From the NCBI GenBank assembly GCA_903885565.1, contig CAISJI010000022.1, forward strand, positions 1-64,000: a stretch of 64,000 nucleotides of DNA, given 5' to 3'. Positions 39,037 to 48,927 of the stretch are shown one piece after another. The stretch is from an uncultured Planctomycetaceae bacterium. GTDB lineage: Bacteria > Planctomycetota > Planctomycetia > Pirellulales > UBA1268. The notes below the pieces were generated by a model, which was not told where the DNA came from, did not search any database, and was given only the letters and a program-made list of their open reading frames with translations. Each line of letters starts with the position of its first letter. Within the stretch, counting starts at the first letter, position 1. A program made the position numbers and the translations under genes.

Positions 39037-40185
39037 ATGCCACACATCATGCACAATCTCCCCGATCCCTTTCGCGAGAAGCGGCAGACCGACGGGGTTC
39101 TCTCCTGCCCGTATGGCAGCGAGGAGATCCTCATGATCCTGCGCCACGAAGATGTGCGGCGGGCTGCGAAGGACTGGAAAACCTTCAGCTCCGATGCGCC
39201 GTTTCGCGTGCCGGTGCCCTCGGAAGAGGATCTCCGCACGATGCGGCAACTGCCGATCGAGGTCGATCCCCCGGAGCACACCGACTACCGAAAGCTGGTC
39301 GATCCCTTTTTTCTGCGGGCCAGGGAGCCGGCATTCCAGGCCCGCATCGAAACGCTCGTCCACGACATGCTCCGCGAGGCGTTTGCCTGCGATGCGCTCG
39401 AGGTAGTCAATGGTTTTGCACTGCCATTGCAATCGCGGGCGTTGGCGGTGCTGCTCAATCTGCCGCAGTCGGAAGCCGAAATCTGGATCGGCTGGGGAAT
39501 CCATGTCTTCCACGGCGCCGGCGGGAATCAGGGGGCGGGCCTCGAGGCCTATCATCAAGCCCAGTTCGACAGGGCAGAAGCCAATCCTGGCGATGATTTC
39601 TTCAGCCTCCTGACGCAGGCGACCTACCGCGGACGCCCACTGACCCGCGCGGAGATGATGGGGTTTGCCAATCTCACGTTCGCCGGTGGCCGCGACACGA
39701 TCATCCACACCGTCGCCTGCGTCATCCACCATCTGGCAACGCACCCCGAGGCGCTCGAATTTCTCCGCGAAGATCCCGGCCGGATCATCCATGCCAGCGA
39801 GGAATTTTTCCGCGTGTTCATGCCACTGACGCACATTGGGCGGGTCTGCCCGGTGGAAACTCAGGTGCATGGCGTGAATGTGGCGGCGGGCCACCGCGTT
39901 TCCCTTGGATGGGCATCGGCCAATCTCGATGAACAGGCATTTGAGGCGCCTGAGGAAATCCGCCTCGATCGCAAGCCGAATCCCCACGTCTCGTTTGGAT
40001 TCGGGGCGCATCTTTGCCTCGGAGCGGCCCACTCGCGCACGGTGGTGCGAGCACTCCTTGCACTCTGCTGCCAGCGCGTGAGGAAGATTCGGGTGCTTGA
40101 GGCACACCCGCGCATAGAACGCACCGCCGCCTACGATCGCCCACTGGGATTCGAGTCGCTCACTGTCGCCATCGAAGCGCTCTGA
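39037..40185 (+). CDS. Cytochrome P450
   Basis: Soluble P450-like monooxygenase, 382 aa. The heme-binding loop is FGFGAHLCLGAAHSR with the axial cysteine near residue 327. The I-helix is FAGGRDTIIHT, and the ExxR-type region is ASEEFFRVFMPLTHIGR (E-x2-R). VDPPEHTDYRKLVDPFF is the typical B/C-helix stretch. The start is the ATG at 39037 (MPHIMH) or 39049; the frame is open much further upstream but antisense to the transporter. Redox partners are not visible nearby. Substrate unknown. Confidence 0.88.
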   Translation: MPHIMHNLPDPFREKRQTDGVLSCPYGSEEILMILRHEDVRRAAKDWKTFSSDAPFRVPVPSEEDLRTMRQLPIEVDPPEHTDYRKLVDPFFLRAREPAFQARIETLVHDMLREAFACDALEVVNGFALPLQSRALAVLLNLPQSEAEIWIGWGIHVFHGAGGNQGAGLEAYHQAQFDRAEANPGDDFFSLLTQATYRGRPLTRAEMMGFANLTFAGGRDTIIHTVACVIHHLATHPEALEFLREDPGRIIHASEEFFRVFMPLTHIGRVCPVETQVHGVNVAAGHRVSLGWASANLDEQAFEAPEEIRLDRKPNPHVSFGFGAHLCLGAAHSRTVVRALLALCCQRVRKIRVLEAHPRIERTAAYDRPLGFESLTVAIEAL

Positions 40186-40226
40186 CGTTCGGGGATTTTT
40201 GAGGAATTTGAGGAAAGGGATCTGCT

Positions 40227-41318
40227 ATGGAGTTTTCACGCCGCAGGCTGCTGGAAACCAGCGGCACCACGCTGGCCTATTCCCTCCTCGCGCCCGCCTG
40301 GGCGCAGCAGGTGGACGCCCCGCCGGCCCCCAAGGCGAAGCCTGATCCCTATGCCGATGGCGTGCTGGTTGCCGGGGAACCGCCCCTGCCGATCCCAGGT
40401 GCCTTCACCTTCGCAGTGCTGCCCGACACGCAGTTTTACGCCGAGAATTTTCCCCAAACATTCACCGCCCAAACGAATTGGATCGCCACCAACCGGCAGC
40501 AGCGGCGGATCGCCGGCGTGTTTCATCTCGGCGACATCACCAACAACAACACCGCTCAAGAGTGGGAAAACGCTCAAGCTTCGATGCGGGTGCTCACTGC
40601 GGCCAAGATTCCCTGCTGCATGGTGCCGGGCAACCACGACTACGGCCCCGGTGGAAAGGGGAGCGACCGCACAACACGCCTCAACGACTATTTCTCGATC
40701 GCCGATCTGCGGCGGCGGAAAGAGTGGGGAGGCAGCTACGACCGCGAGCCCGACCGGCTGGAGAACACGTATCAGTTGCTCGAGGCGGAGGGGCGGAAGT
40801 TTCTCATCCTCGGCCTTGAGTTCGGCCCCCGGGCCGATGTCGTGCGCTGGGCGAATGAGGTGGCGGGGGCTCACCGGGGGCACGAGATCGTGCTGCTGAC
40901 GCATGCCTTTGTCTACCACGACAACACGCGCTACGACTGGAGGCAGTTCGGCTCCCTGCAGTCGTCCAATCCACACTCCTATAAGATGGCCAAAACCAGT
41001 GGCCAGGATGTGTCTGACGGCGAGGATCTGTGGCGGAATCTGGTGTCGCGCCACGGAAACTTCATCCTTACCATCAACGGGCATGTGGGGCCTGATGGCC
41101 TCGGTCGCCTCACCTCCCCTGCCGCCGACGGCCGCGGCATTCCGCAGACGCTCGTCAACTTTCAGTTTCGGCCGCAGGGGGGCGACGGCTGGCTGCGGCT
41201 GATCGAAATGCGTCCCGACGGCACCGCGCAAACCTACGACTACTCCCCCACCCGCGGCCAGCGGAATGAATCGGATCAGAATCAGTTCCTGCTCAAGCTT
41301 CCGCCGATCCACGGCTGA
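40227..41318 (+). CDS. Tat-exported metallophosphoesterase
   Basis: Calcineurin-like phosphoesterase, 363 aa. The N-terminus has a twin-arginine signal (SRRRLLETSG) with a hydrophobic stretch to APAWA, so it is exported folded. Metal-binding motifs are VLPDTQF (D-x-Q variant), HLGDITNNN (GDI in place of GDxxD), VPGNHDYG (GNHD) and a final NGHVG (GHxH variant). The last His is lost (H-V-G rather than H-x-H), as in several relatives. It opens a run of three plus-strand genes. Substrate unknown. Confidence 0.85.
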   Translation: MEFSRRRLLETSGTTLAYSLLAPAWAQQVDAPPAPKAKPDPYADGVLVAGEPPLPIPGAFTFAVLPDTQFYAENFPQTFTAQTNWIATNRQQRRIAGVFHLGDITNNNTAQEWENAQASMRVLTAAKIPCCMVPGNHDYGPGGKGSDRTTRLNDYFSIADLRRRKEWGGSYDREPDRLENTYQLLEAEGRKFLILGLEFGPRADVVRWANEVAGAHRGHEIVLLTHAFVYHDNTRYDWRQFGSLQSSNPHSYKMAKTSGQDVSDGEDLWRNLVSRHGNFILTINGHVGPDGLGRLTSPAADGRGIPQTLVNFQFRPQGGDGWLRLIEMRPDGTAQTYDYSPTRGQRNESDQNQFLLKLPPIHG

Positions 41319-41375
41319 CCACTTGTTCCACAGCCTGCTCATAAAAGTCCCCTTCCGGCCTCGGGAACGCAACGG

Positions 41376-42047
41376 ATGCCATCTCGCTCAATCGACCGCC
41401 CCCGGCTGGAACTGATCCAACTGTGGGTCGATCTCGTCAGCAAGGTGCTCGGAGGCAGCGCCCTGCTGGTGGCCGCCTGGTGGACCTACACCAACTTCAC
41501 GGTGGAACGCACGCACGATCCCACGATGGTGGTGACGATTTCGCCGAGCGTACATCCGCTGCGGGAAGGAAAGGTTCTGCTCAACGTCGATGTCTTCATG
41601 CAGAACATCGGCAAGGTGGCGATCAGGCCGAAGTTTCCCCGGCAATCGGCCGACCACGATCTGGGGCTCGAGATCTCGATCGTGGAGATCCGGCCCCTGG
41701 AGCGGAGCCCTGCCGCAGTCGCACCTCCGGCCACGGCGGAAGCGGATCCTCAAGCCGATCCAGCGGTTCCCTGGTTTGACTGGACGGCCGGCGACGGCAA
41801 CCCCACCACGCTCCTGCAGAAGCGCAATCTGCTGGCCACGAGCGAGGATTTCCAGCAGGGACGCTACCAGCTCAATCCGGGTGTGAAATACCGCGAACCC
41901 TTCGCCTGTGTTGTCGACCACAACAAGCTCTACGCGATCCGGGCCCGCTTCTGGACAGACGAGGGCTCAGTCGCCGATCTTGTGTATATCGATACCTTTC
42001 AGCCGGGGGAGAAGCCTGCCGTTCCCGCCCCCCACACTTTCCCGTGA
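41376..42047 (+). CDS. Membrane-anchored hypothetical protein
   Basis: A 223-residue protein with one hydrophobic segment near residues 22-42 (LVSKVLGGSALLVAAWWTYTNF) and an extracytoplasmic beta-rich domain. No family is recognised. It sits 57 nt after the phosphoesterase, and its TGA overlaps a possible GTG start of the DUF1254 gene (42044), which suggests co-transcription. Confidence 0.6.
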   Translation: MPSRSIDRPRLELIQLWVDLVSKVLGGSALLVAAWWTYTNFTVERTHDPTMVVTISPSVHPLREGKVLLNVDVFMQNIGKVAIRPKFPRQSADHDLGLEISIVEIRPLERSPAAVAPPATAEADPQADPAVPWFDWTAGDGNPTTLLQKRNLLATSEDFQQGRYQLNPGVKYREPFACVVDHNKLYAIRARFWTDEGSVADLVYIDTFQPGEKPAVPAPHTFP

Positions 42048-42091
42048 AAGCCCCCCTTCACGCATTGCAAACCCTCGGAGAAAACTCCGCG

Positions 42092-43549
42092 ATGACGCGT
42101 TCCGCCCCGCAACCACCAGCGCACACCGCCGTTCCACTGGAAAACGCCACGCTCGCCGGCAATGAGTTGATCCAGACGCCGATCGGAGAGATCGCACTTG
42201 CCGACAGCTATTTCAGCGACGCCGACTCCCGACGGCTGTTTGACGAGATGGATTACCAGCGTGCCGTGCAATCGTATATGTGGTGCCATCCGCTGGTGAG
42301 TATGGCCACGTGGCGGGATCGCCAGAGAGCGGCCTTCAGCGCCACCGGGGCGAACGATTTCGTGGTGCTGCGATCGCTGAAAGAGAAGCGGGGCATCGTC
42401 ACGGGGAATCTCACCACGCCCTACATCCTCTGCTTTTCGAGCTTGCGGGATGGACCGCTAGTGGTGGAATACCCGGCCGGCAAAACGGCCGGTGGCTTCC
42501 TCGATTTCTGGCAGCGTCCTCTGACTGACGCTGGCCTGACCGGCCCCGATCAGGGGCAGGGGGGAACGTTTATTTTCGTCGGACCCGAGGAGGATCCGGC
42601 GAAATACCAGCAGCCCGGTGCGTATGTCTTTCAGTCACCCACCAACAACGTCCTGATCGGACTGCGGATTCTCGACCCCGATCCCGAGTTCTATGCGCAG
42701 TTCACTTCCAGCCTGAAGATGGGTCGCCACGGCGGCCCACTCACTTCCTGTCGGTTCATCGAAGACCGCGATCTGGAATGGAGCGCCACCTGCCCGCGGG
42801 GCATTGACTACTGGAAAATTCTGGCCGACGTTCTGCAGGAAGAGCCTGTCCGCCCGGTCGACAAAGCCTGGATGGCCCTGCTGTTGCCGCTGGGCATTGC
42901 CAAAGGAAAGGGATTTGCTCCCGACGCTCGCCAGCGGCAGATTCTGCTGCGGGGAGGGGCAATGGGGGAACTGATGGCCCGCAACCTGCAGGTGAACCCG
43001 CGCTATGCGGAGCCCTTCTGGCCCGGTACCCAGTGGTACAAGAGCTTCGATTTCACGATCCCGCAGGAGACCGCCACGCGGGTAGAACTCGACGAGCGTA
43101 CCACCTGGTTTTACGAGGCGGTGACCAGCAGCGAGGGGATGGTCAATCCAAAGATCGGTGCCGGGCAGATCTACATGACCACCAAGCGCGACAGCGAGGG
43201 GCGGACGCTGCGGGCAGACGCCACCTACACGCTGCGCGTTCCGCGGGACGTGCCGGTGGGCCAATTTTGGGCCCTGACGCTCTACAGCGAGAACACCCGT
43301 CGTCCCTACGATAATGGCGGCACAGAGATCCGCAGCGTCAATCTCGACAGCCGCCTGACCGACCTGCAGCGCAACAGCGACGGCACCATCGATCTCTACG
43401 TCGGCGCCACCCCTCCGGCCGGACTCGAGAGCAACTTTCTGAGAACAGTGAACGAAGACGGCTGGTTTGTCTACTTCCGGCTCTATGCGCCTCTTGAGGC
43501 CTTCTTCGCCAAAACCTTTTCGCTGCCCGACTTCGAGCGGATCGACTGA
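42092..43549 (+). CDS. DUF1254/DUF1214 protein
   Basis: A 485-residue protein of the two-domain DUF1254-DUF1214 family. The DUF1254 part (about 40-190) has YMWCHPLVSM and the VVEYPAG run. The DUF1214 part (C-terminal 110 residues) has YTLRVPRDVPVGQFWALTLY, RRPYDNGG and FLRTVNEDGWFVYFRLYAPLEAFF. No signal peptide can be seen. The ATG at 42092, preceded by GGAG, is preferred to the GTG at 42044. Biochemical function is not known. Confidence 0.88.
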   Translation: MTRSAPQPPAHTAVPLENATLAGNELIQTPIGEIALADSYFSDADSRRLFDEMDYQRAVQSYMWCHPLVSMATWRDRQRAAFSATGANDFVVLRSLKEKRGIVTGNLTTPYILCFSSLRDGPLVVEYPAGKTAGGFLDFWQRPLTDAGLTGPDQGQGGTFIFVGPEEDPAKYQQPGAYVFQSPTNNVLIGLRILDPDPEFYAQFTSSLKMGRHGGPLTSCRFIEDRDLEWSATCPRGIDYWKILADVLQEEPVRPVDKAWMALLLPLGIAKGKGFAPDARQRQILLRGGAMGELMARNLQVNPRYAEPFWPGTQWYKSFDFTIPQETATRVELDERTTWFYEAVTSSEGMVNPKIGAGQIYMTTKRDSEGRTLRADATYTLRVPRDVPVGQFWALTLYSENTRRPYDNGGTEIRSVNLDSRLTDLQRNSDGTIDLYVGATPPAGLESNFLRTVNEDGWFVYFRLYAPLEAFFAKTFSLPDFERID

Positions 43550-43824
43550 GGGGCCAGCCCCCACAGCCCGCGGCTGAAGCCGCCAGGGCGTTTCCCATCG
43601 GGCTTTTGCCGGGTGAATTGCCGGTTTTTCTCTCTCCCTGCAAATCGGCACATCCGACCCCCTCGGAAGACCAATTCCATTTGCTCGAATTCGCTGTACT
43701 CTTTCGCCGTCGATTCCTATCCAAAACCTTACGCGAAACACAGCTTCCGAACTGCGACCTCCTCACACATCCCGTGGTCTGGGGTCCTTTTGAAGCCCTG
43801 GCGACAGGTTCTCCGGAGACGTTC

Positions 43825-45855
43825 GTGGCCAAGACTGCCTACCGTTCCGACATCGACGGGCTCCGTGCCTTGGCCGTCTTGGTGATTGTTTTTTTTCACA
43901 CGGGCTGGGGATTTCCCGGCGGCTTTGTCGGAGTCGATGTTTTTTTTGTCATTTCCGGATTCCTGATCACGCGGCTCATTGCCGCAGATCTGGATAGCGG
44001 AAAATTCTCTTTGGCTGCTTTTTGGGACCGCCGAATCAGGCGGATCTTACCCGCGGCGCTCGTCACCACTGCCGTTACTCTCGCCATTGGCTGGAGGACG
44101 CTTCTGCCGGCCGACCTGAACGAGCTCGGAGCAAACGCCGCCGCGCAAGTCCTCATGGTGGCCAACATCCGGGCCTGGAGAAACGGCGCCGATTACTTCG
44201 GCACTGAATCGGAGTTCAATCCGCTGCTCCATATGTGGTCCCTCGCGGTGGAGGAACAGTTTTACATCTTCCTGCCTCTGGTGATGATGCTCGTGTGGCC
44301 GCTGGGCTCCAGATGGCGTGTGGGGGTGCTGTCGGCACTGGGGCTGGCGAGCTTCCTGGCAAGTCTGTTCTTCATCCAGCACTACCGCATGGCGGTTTTC
44401 TTTCTGCTGCCATTCCGTGCCTGGGAACTGCTCTTGGGTGCAATTCTGGCGCTCTCCCCACAGCTGCTTCCGCAGGGCCAAAAAAGCCGGCAAACTCTTG
44501 GGCTGGCGGGCCTACTCATGATCGCGCACTCCTGTTTTTTCTATAATCACCGCACGCTGTTCCCCGGTCTGAATGCGATCGCACCGTGCCTTGGAGCGGC
44601 AGCCGTGATCGCCGCCGGTGGAGGAACCGGATCGACCATCAGCCGCTGGCTCGAGGCCCCTGTGCTGAACATCATCGGCCGGATGTCCTACTCCATCTAT
44701 CTGTGGCATTGGCCCCTGCTCGTTCTGCTCCGCTACAGCGTGGGCCCCACCTTGACGCCGCCACTGGCCGCGGCGGCGATGGCATCACTGGCGGTGATCT
44801 CCTATCTTTCCTATCGCTGGATCGAGGGGCCCTGCCGCGCCGCGGTCACACCGCTGGCGCGGAGGCGGATCGTGTGGTCAGCCATCCTCGCCTCCCTTGC
44901 GATACTCGGGTGCTTCGGGCTGATCCGGCGCTACGGCGGATTTCCCAGCCGTTTTCCGCGCAGGGTTCTGGAGCCGCTGCACGCGGAACAGTTCCCGCTC
45001 AACTGGGAATGGAAGCCGTCCGGCTCATCCGCCGAGGGGTTTGCTCTGCAGGCGATCGGGGCCAAAGATGCCACCTCCCCAGACAGCTTTCTGCTCTTCG
45101 GTGATAGCCATGGCATGGCTCTCAGTTCCGTTGTCGACTTCGAGGCGAGCCAACTCGGACTGTCGGGCAAAGCGGCATTGAGGCGTACCACGCTCCCCCT
45201 GCCTGGCCATCTGGAGGCGGTCAAGCAGAACACCACAGCCCATTCCGACTGGTATGACAGCGTCGCCGCCTGGGTGAAACAACACCGACCAAAGCAGATC
45301 CTTCTCTGCGCTCGCTGGTCGCGATACATGCCTGATTTCATTCCGGACGATTCTCGCGATCTCCCCTTCCAGGCGTCGGGGAGCACTGCAGACTCCCTCA
45401 ATACGCAGGCGATCGCCGCGATTCGGACGGATGTGGAGGAGGTGGTTCGGCTCTGTGAACAGACCGATGCAACGCTGTGGGTGTTGCTGGAGGTGCCCTA
45501 TCAGCCGCAGACCCCCCGCGAACGCACGATTGCGGCCTACTGGTCAGGGGAAAATCCTTCTGTGCTCGGCATCGACCGGGCGACTCACGACCGCCGAATG
45601 CATTCGTTTCACGAGGCGATCGCTGGATTGAATTCTCCCCGGCTTCACATCGTGGATCTGTCATTGCCCTTTTTCAACGGCGAGGATCGCTCCCGGGTCG
45701 GCCGAGCAGGACTGCTCTGGTACTTCGACGACGATCATCTCAATCCCAAGGGGGCCCGCGAGGTGCTGGGACCGACGATTCGCGCGATTCTCGAAGGCCA
45801 GGTTGGCGAAAGCGGGAATCTCCCGCCGCTTCCACCACCACCGCCAGCCGGGTAA
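43825..45855 (+). CDS. OafA/YrhL-type acyltransferase with SGNH domain
   Basis: Membrane acyltransferase (acyl_transf_3) fused to an SGNH hydrolase-like domain, 676 aa, as used to O-acetylate surface glycans. The start is taken at GTG 43825, where GGAG lies 7 nt upstream and the family's RSDIDGLRALAVLVIVFFH begins at once. FFVISGFLIT and LLHMWSLAVEEQFYIFLPL are the acyltransferase hallmarks. The SGNH part begins near residue 395 (DSFLLFGDSHGMALSS) and ends with the catalytic D-x2-H at DDDHLN. Gap 43550-43824 has no gene. Confidence 0.9.
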   Translation: MAKTAYRSDIDGLRALAVLVIVFFHTGWGFPGGFVGVDVFFVISGFLITRLIAADLDSGKFSLAAFWDRRIRRILPAALVTTAVTLAIGWRTLLPADLNELGANAAAQVLMVANIRAWRNGADYFGTESEFNPLLHMWSLAVEEQFYIFLPLVMMLVWPLGSRWRVGVLSALGLASFLASLFFIQHYRMAVFFLLPFRAWELLLGAILALSPQLLPQGQKSRQTLGLAGLLMIAHSCFFYNHRTLFPGLNAIAPCLGAAAVIAAGGGTGSTISRWLEAPVLNIIGRMSYSIYLWHWPLLVLLRYSVGPTLTPPLAAAAMASLAVISYLSYRWIEGPCRAAVTPLARRRIVWSAILASLAILGCFGLIRRYGGFPSRFPRRVLEPLHAEQFPLNWEWKPSGSSAEGFALQAIGAKDATSPDSFLLFGDSHGMALSSVVDFEASQLGLSGKAALRRTTLPLPGHLEAVKQNTTAHSDWYDSVAAWVKQHRPKQILLCARWSRYMPDFIPDDSRDLPFQASGSTADSLNTQAIAAIRTDVEEVVRLCEQTDATLWVLLEVPYQPQTPRERTIAAYWSGENPSVLGIDRATHDRRMHSFHEAIAGLNSPRLHIVDLSLPFFNGEDRSRVGRAGLLWYFDDDHLNPKGAREVLGPTIRAILEGQVGESGNLPPLPPPPPAG

Positions 45856-45912
45856 GCGCCACGCGCAGAGACCTCCGCTCAGTCAGCCGAAAGGTGGCGG
45901 GAAACGCGGCCA

Positions 45913-47373
45913 TCATGGCGTTCCAGGGTGGAGCGTGGTGGGCTCGCCGTCTGCGAGCGGGCTGCTGGAAGAGGCTGGCAAGCTGGTCGTAAGCCATGCC
46001 TTGTAGCCCCCCACCAGGTCGTGCACGTCTTGGCGGCCGAGCTGCTGGAGGAGGCTGGCGGCAATCGCGGAGCGGTAACCACCCTCACAGTGAACCGCCA
46101 CCGGTCTGTCGGCGGGGATCTCACCGAACCGCGCGGCCAGATGCGTCAGCGGGATATTGCTGCTGCCGGCGATGTGGCCACCGGCATACTCCGCCTCACT
46201 CCGCACGTCGACCACGGTCGGGGCATGCCCAATATCGCGGCGCGTGCCTGAGAGCCATTCGGCCAGTGCCGGTGCCGTGATCCGGGGGGTGCGTTCGACG
46301 AGATCATCGCGATTCGACAGGGCGCTCATGCCCCCGGTCAGATAACCACCGACATTGTCAAAACCGATCCGTCCGAGCCGCATCACCGCTTCCTCCTCCC
46401 CACCTTCCTCGGCGATCACCACGATCGGCCGGTCGCGGGAGAGCATCGATCCGGCCCAGGTGGCGTACTTCCCGTTGAGAGCAATATTGAGGGCGCCCTT
46501 GAGGTGGCCCCCTTCGAAATCGAGGCCATCGCGAACATCCAGAATCTGCGCACCGGAGGCCTGCAGGGAGAGCACGTCAGCAAGCGTGAGGCCCTTGAAG
46601 CTTGTGGCCATCGACTCGGCCAGCGAGGCCCGCTCCTGGCGGTTGAGGATTGCGTCGTGCACGAAGTATTCGGGGGCCTCGGGTTGGTCGGCTGTGACGA
46701 TTTTTTTGAACGCCGCCCGGCTCATCGGCTGAAGCGCGTAGTTGAATTTTTTCTGCTCGCCGATCGTGGAGACGGTTTCCTTGGACAGACTTTTGCCACA
46801 CATGCTGCCGGCGCCGTGGGCGGGGTAGACGAGCGTGGCCTCGGGCAGCTTCACCAGTTTTTCGGTGATGCTGTCGTAGAGCATGTCGGCCAGTTCGTCG
46901 GCCGTCACGCCGATGCTCGCCAGCAGATCGGGCCGGCCCACGTCGCCGATGAAGAGCGTGTCGCCGGTGAGCACCGCCAGCGGGGTTGTGCTGCTGGTGG
47001 CCAGATCGTAGACCAGGATCGAGATGCCTTCGGGGGTGTGCCCGGGAGTTTCGAGAATCTCCAGCCGCACGTCGCCAAACTCAACCGTGTCCCCCTCCTT
47101 CATATGGACGCAGGCGAATTCGGCCTGAGCCCGGTTGCCGAGATGGATCGTGGCCCCGGCCTTGTCGCGAAGCTCGATGTGGCCGGCGATGAAGTCGGCA
47201 TGGAAATGGGTCAGAAAAACGTGCTTGATCGTGTAGCCACCCGCTTTGGCGTCGGCAAGATACTGATCGATGTCGCGTTGCGGATCGACCACCGCGGCGG
47301 TCTTCGACTTCTCGTCGGTGATCATGTATGAGGCGTGGGAGAGGCAGGCGAGATAATACTGCTGAATCTTCAT
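45913..47373 (-). CDS. Metallo-beta-lactamase-fold persulfide dioxygenase-like protein with two rhodanese domains
   Basis: Sulfur-handling enzyme, 486 aa. The MBL domain has THFHADFIAGH (His56, His58, Asp60) and TGDTLFIGDVGRPDL, the pattern of ETHE1/CstB-type proteins. Two rhodanese domains follow. The first (about residues 260-355) lacks the active cysteine, reading VIAEEGGEEEA in its loop. The second (370-465) has the Cys in VHCEGGYRS. CstB/BLH-type enzymes oxidise thiol persulfides and carry a similar arrangement. It is the last gene of the arsR-rhodanese operon, 70 nt downstream of the rhodanese gene. Confidence 0.85.
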   Translation of the reverse strand: MKIQQYYLACLSHASYMITDEKSKTAAVVDPQRDIDQYLADAKAGGYTIKHVFLTHFHADFIAGHIELRDKAGATIHLGNRAQAEFACVHMKEGDTVEFGDVRLEILETPGHTPEGISILVYDLATSSTTPLAVLTGDTLFIGDVGRPDLLASIGVTADELADMLYDSITEKLVKLPEATLVYPAHGAGSMCGKSLSKETVSTIGEQKKFNYALQPMSRAAFKKIVTADQPEAPEYFVHDAILNRQERASLAESMATSFKGLTLADVLSLQASGAQILDVRDGLDFEGGHLKGALNIALNGKYATWAGSMLSRDRPIVVIAEEGGEEEAVMRLGRIGFDNVGGYLTGGMSALSNRDDLVERTPRITAPALAEWLSGTRRDIGHAPTVVDVRSEAEYAGGHIAGSSNIPLTHLAARFGEIPADRPVAVHCEGGYRSAIAASLLQQLGRQDVHDLVGGYKAWLTTSLPASSSSPLADGEPTTLHPGTP

Positions 47374-47443
47374 GACGTGGATTCCGGATGGGTGTTCGCG
47401 GGCTGTGGATGACTTTTCACACGGAGAGTTGGCAGGAAAGGCG

Positions 47444-48385
47444 TCACTTACCGATGACGGATGGAAAGCCCGCCTTCACCAATTGCGGATAGCCGGACCG
47501 CAGCGCCCGGACGTCGTACCCGAGCGGCTGAAGAATCGCGGCTGCCTCCATGCAGCGGCCACCGGCGAGACAGTAGCAGTAGATGATTTTGTTTTTCGGC
47601 AGAACCTGGGCGTACGCCTGCAGGGTTCCCCCCTTTTCCAGCACGCTCAACGGCAGGAGGCCCGCTCCGGCGAGATGACCGGCCTGCCACTCCTCCAGCT
47701 CGCGCACATCGAGCATCACGGCCTGCTGCTGGGCCAGAGCCTGCTTGACGGTATCGAGCGAATCCTGCGTATGTTCGGCGCGGGCGGCGCCGGAGAGGGC
47801 CCCCAGCAGGAGCCCGAGGAACAGTGCCCGCGCACAGGTGGCGGCCGACCGGCTGACCTGGTTCCAAGGCATTTTGGCAATCAGCATCCCCATCCCGCAG
47901 GTGTCGGTGATCCCGGCGAACACCAGCCCGCATCCCACGAAGCCGGCCAGTCCTGCTCCAATCCTTTGCCACATCGGATCGGGACTCAAACCCGCCAGCG
48001 CCGCGCCAACTGCCACCAGTGCCCCGGCGGCGATCCGCACCTGCCGTTCCAGCGCCATCACTTTCCGTCCCCGCACAACAGGCAGCCCGGCAGCTTCGCA
48101 GGCGGCAGTTCCTCCATCGACGCTGATCACATTCCTGACACCTGCTGCCAGAAGCATGTCGCACGCCTTCTGGCTGCGCCCCCCTGACTTGCAGACGAAG
48201 TAAACGGGACCGCCGGCGGCTGCGGTGGTGATCTCCTGCGGGTTGAGCCGATCGAGCGGGATGTTATGGGCAAAGTCGACATGCACCTCGCCGAATTCGG
48301 CGGGGGTGCGCACATCGATCAGCGTCACTTTCCCACCATTGCGGCGGAGTTCGTTGAGAGCTGTGGGAGAGATCGTGGCGGGCAT
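47444..48385 (-). CDS. Rhodanese - DUF2892 - rhodanese fusion
   Basis: A 313-residue protein with three parts. The first rhodanese domain (residues 1-105) has the CKSGGRS loop. A DUF2892 membrane section (about 110-175) contains GLAGFVGCGLVFAGITDTCGMG. A signal-like hydrophobic stretch (ARALFLGLLLGALSG) leads to a second rhodanese domain with CYCLAGGRCMEAA. Topology suggests one catalytic domain on each side of the membrane. DUF2892 proteins are often coupled to rhodaneses; a second copy behind a signal-like segment is unusual. Confidence 0.8.
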   Translation of the reverse strand: MPATISPTALNELRRNGGKVTLIDVRTPAEFGEVHVDFAHNIPLDRLNPQEITTAAAGGPVYFVCKSGGRSQKACDMLLAAGVRNVISVDGGTAACEAAGLPVVRGRKVMALERQVRIAAGALVAVGAALAGLSPDPMWQRIGAGLAGFVGCGLVFAGITDTCGMGMLIAKMPWNQVSRSAATCARALFLGLLLGALSGAARAEHTQDSLDTVKQALAQQQAVMLDVRELEEWQAGHLAGAGLLPLSVLEKGGTLQAYAQVLPKNKIIYCYCLAGGRCMEAAAILQPLGYDVRALRSGYPQLVKAGFPSVIGK

Positions 48386-48504
48386 GGGGAAGTCCTCCGG
48401 AGGAAAAAGGAAATCGGGGTACTACTCGTAGTGTCGTGATAGGTCGATATGTGAGGAACGAACGTGGGGAATGGGGTGGCGTTATTCGCTGGGGCTGGGG
48501 AATC

Positions 48505-48858
48505 CTACGGTGGTGCTGCGGCAGAGGCTGTCTTCGCACCACCGAATCGCGCCTCAATGCAGCTCATGATGCTCGCCAGATGAGGCTCTGCGATCGTGTA
48601 GTACGCGTAGCGACCGTGCTTCTCCGCGTCGAGAAATCCGCACCGCTGCATCAACCGCAGGTGCTCCGAGGCCATGTGGCTGGGGATTTCGCAGGCGTCG
48701 GCAAGTTCGCCCACCGTGTAGCGGCCGCTGAGGAGCATCTGCACGATCCGGAGGCGGTGCGGGTGGGCGAGCGTTCGCAGGCATTCGGCCGCCTGACCGA
48801 GGCTTTCCAAGCTCGTGAGCTGGGGAGCCCGCCGCTTTTTCCGCTGTGCATCGATCAT
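48505..48858 (-). CDS. ArsR-family regulator of the sulfur operon
   Basis: Winged-helix regulator, 117 aa. The recognition helix region is SHMASEHLRLMQRCGFLD, and LAHPHRLRIVQMLLSGRYTV is the ArsR start. Four cysteines (26, 56, 73, 100) are present, but the positions that correspond to the SqrR/BigR persulfide-sensing pair read Gln and Gly in my alignment by eye. It is the first gene of the operon leading to the two rhodanese genes. Start ATG 48858 chosen; the frame is open to 48915. Confidence 0.88.
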   Translation of the reverse strand: MIDAQRKKRRAPQLTSLESLGQAAECLRTLAHPHRLRIVQMLLSGRYTVGELADACEIPSHMASEHLRLMQRCGFLDAEKHGRYAYYTIAEPHLASIMSCIEARFGGAKTASAAAPP

Positions 48859-48927
48859 GATCAGGGTGCTCCTGCGGGCAGTGTGGCCGGCACGGCTGCT
48901 GACCACCCTAATCATATCGTCTTATTC

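Noticed and set aside
43550-43824. Extension of the acyltransferase to 43606
   Set aside because: The extra 73 residues are unlike the family, whereas GTG 43825 has GGAG at proper spacing and the conserved domain starts directly after it.
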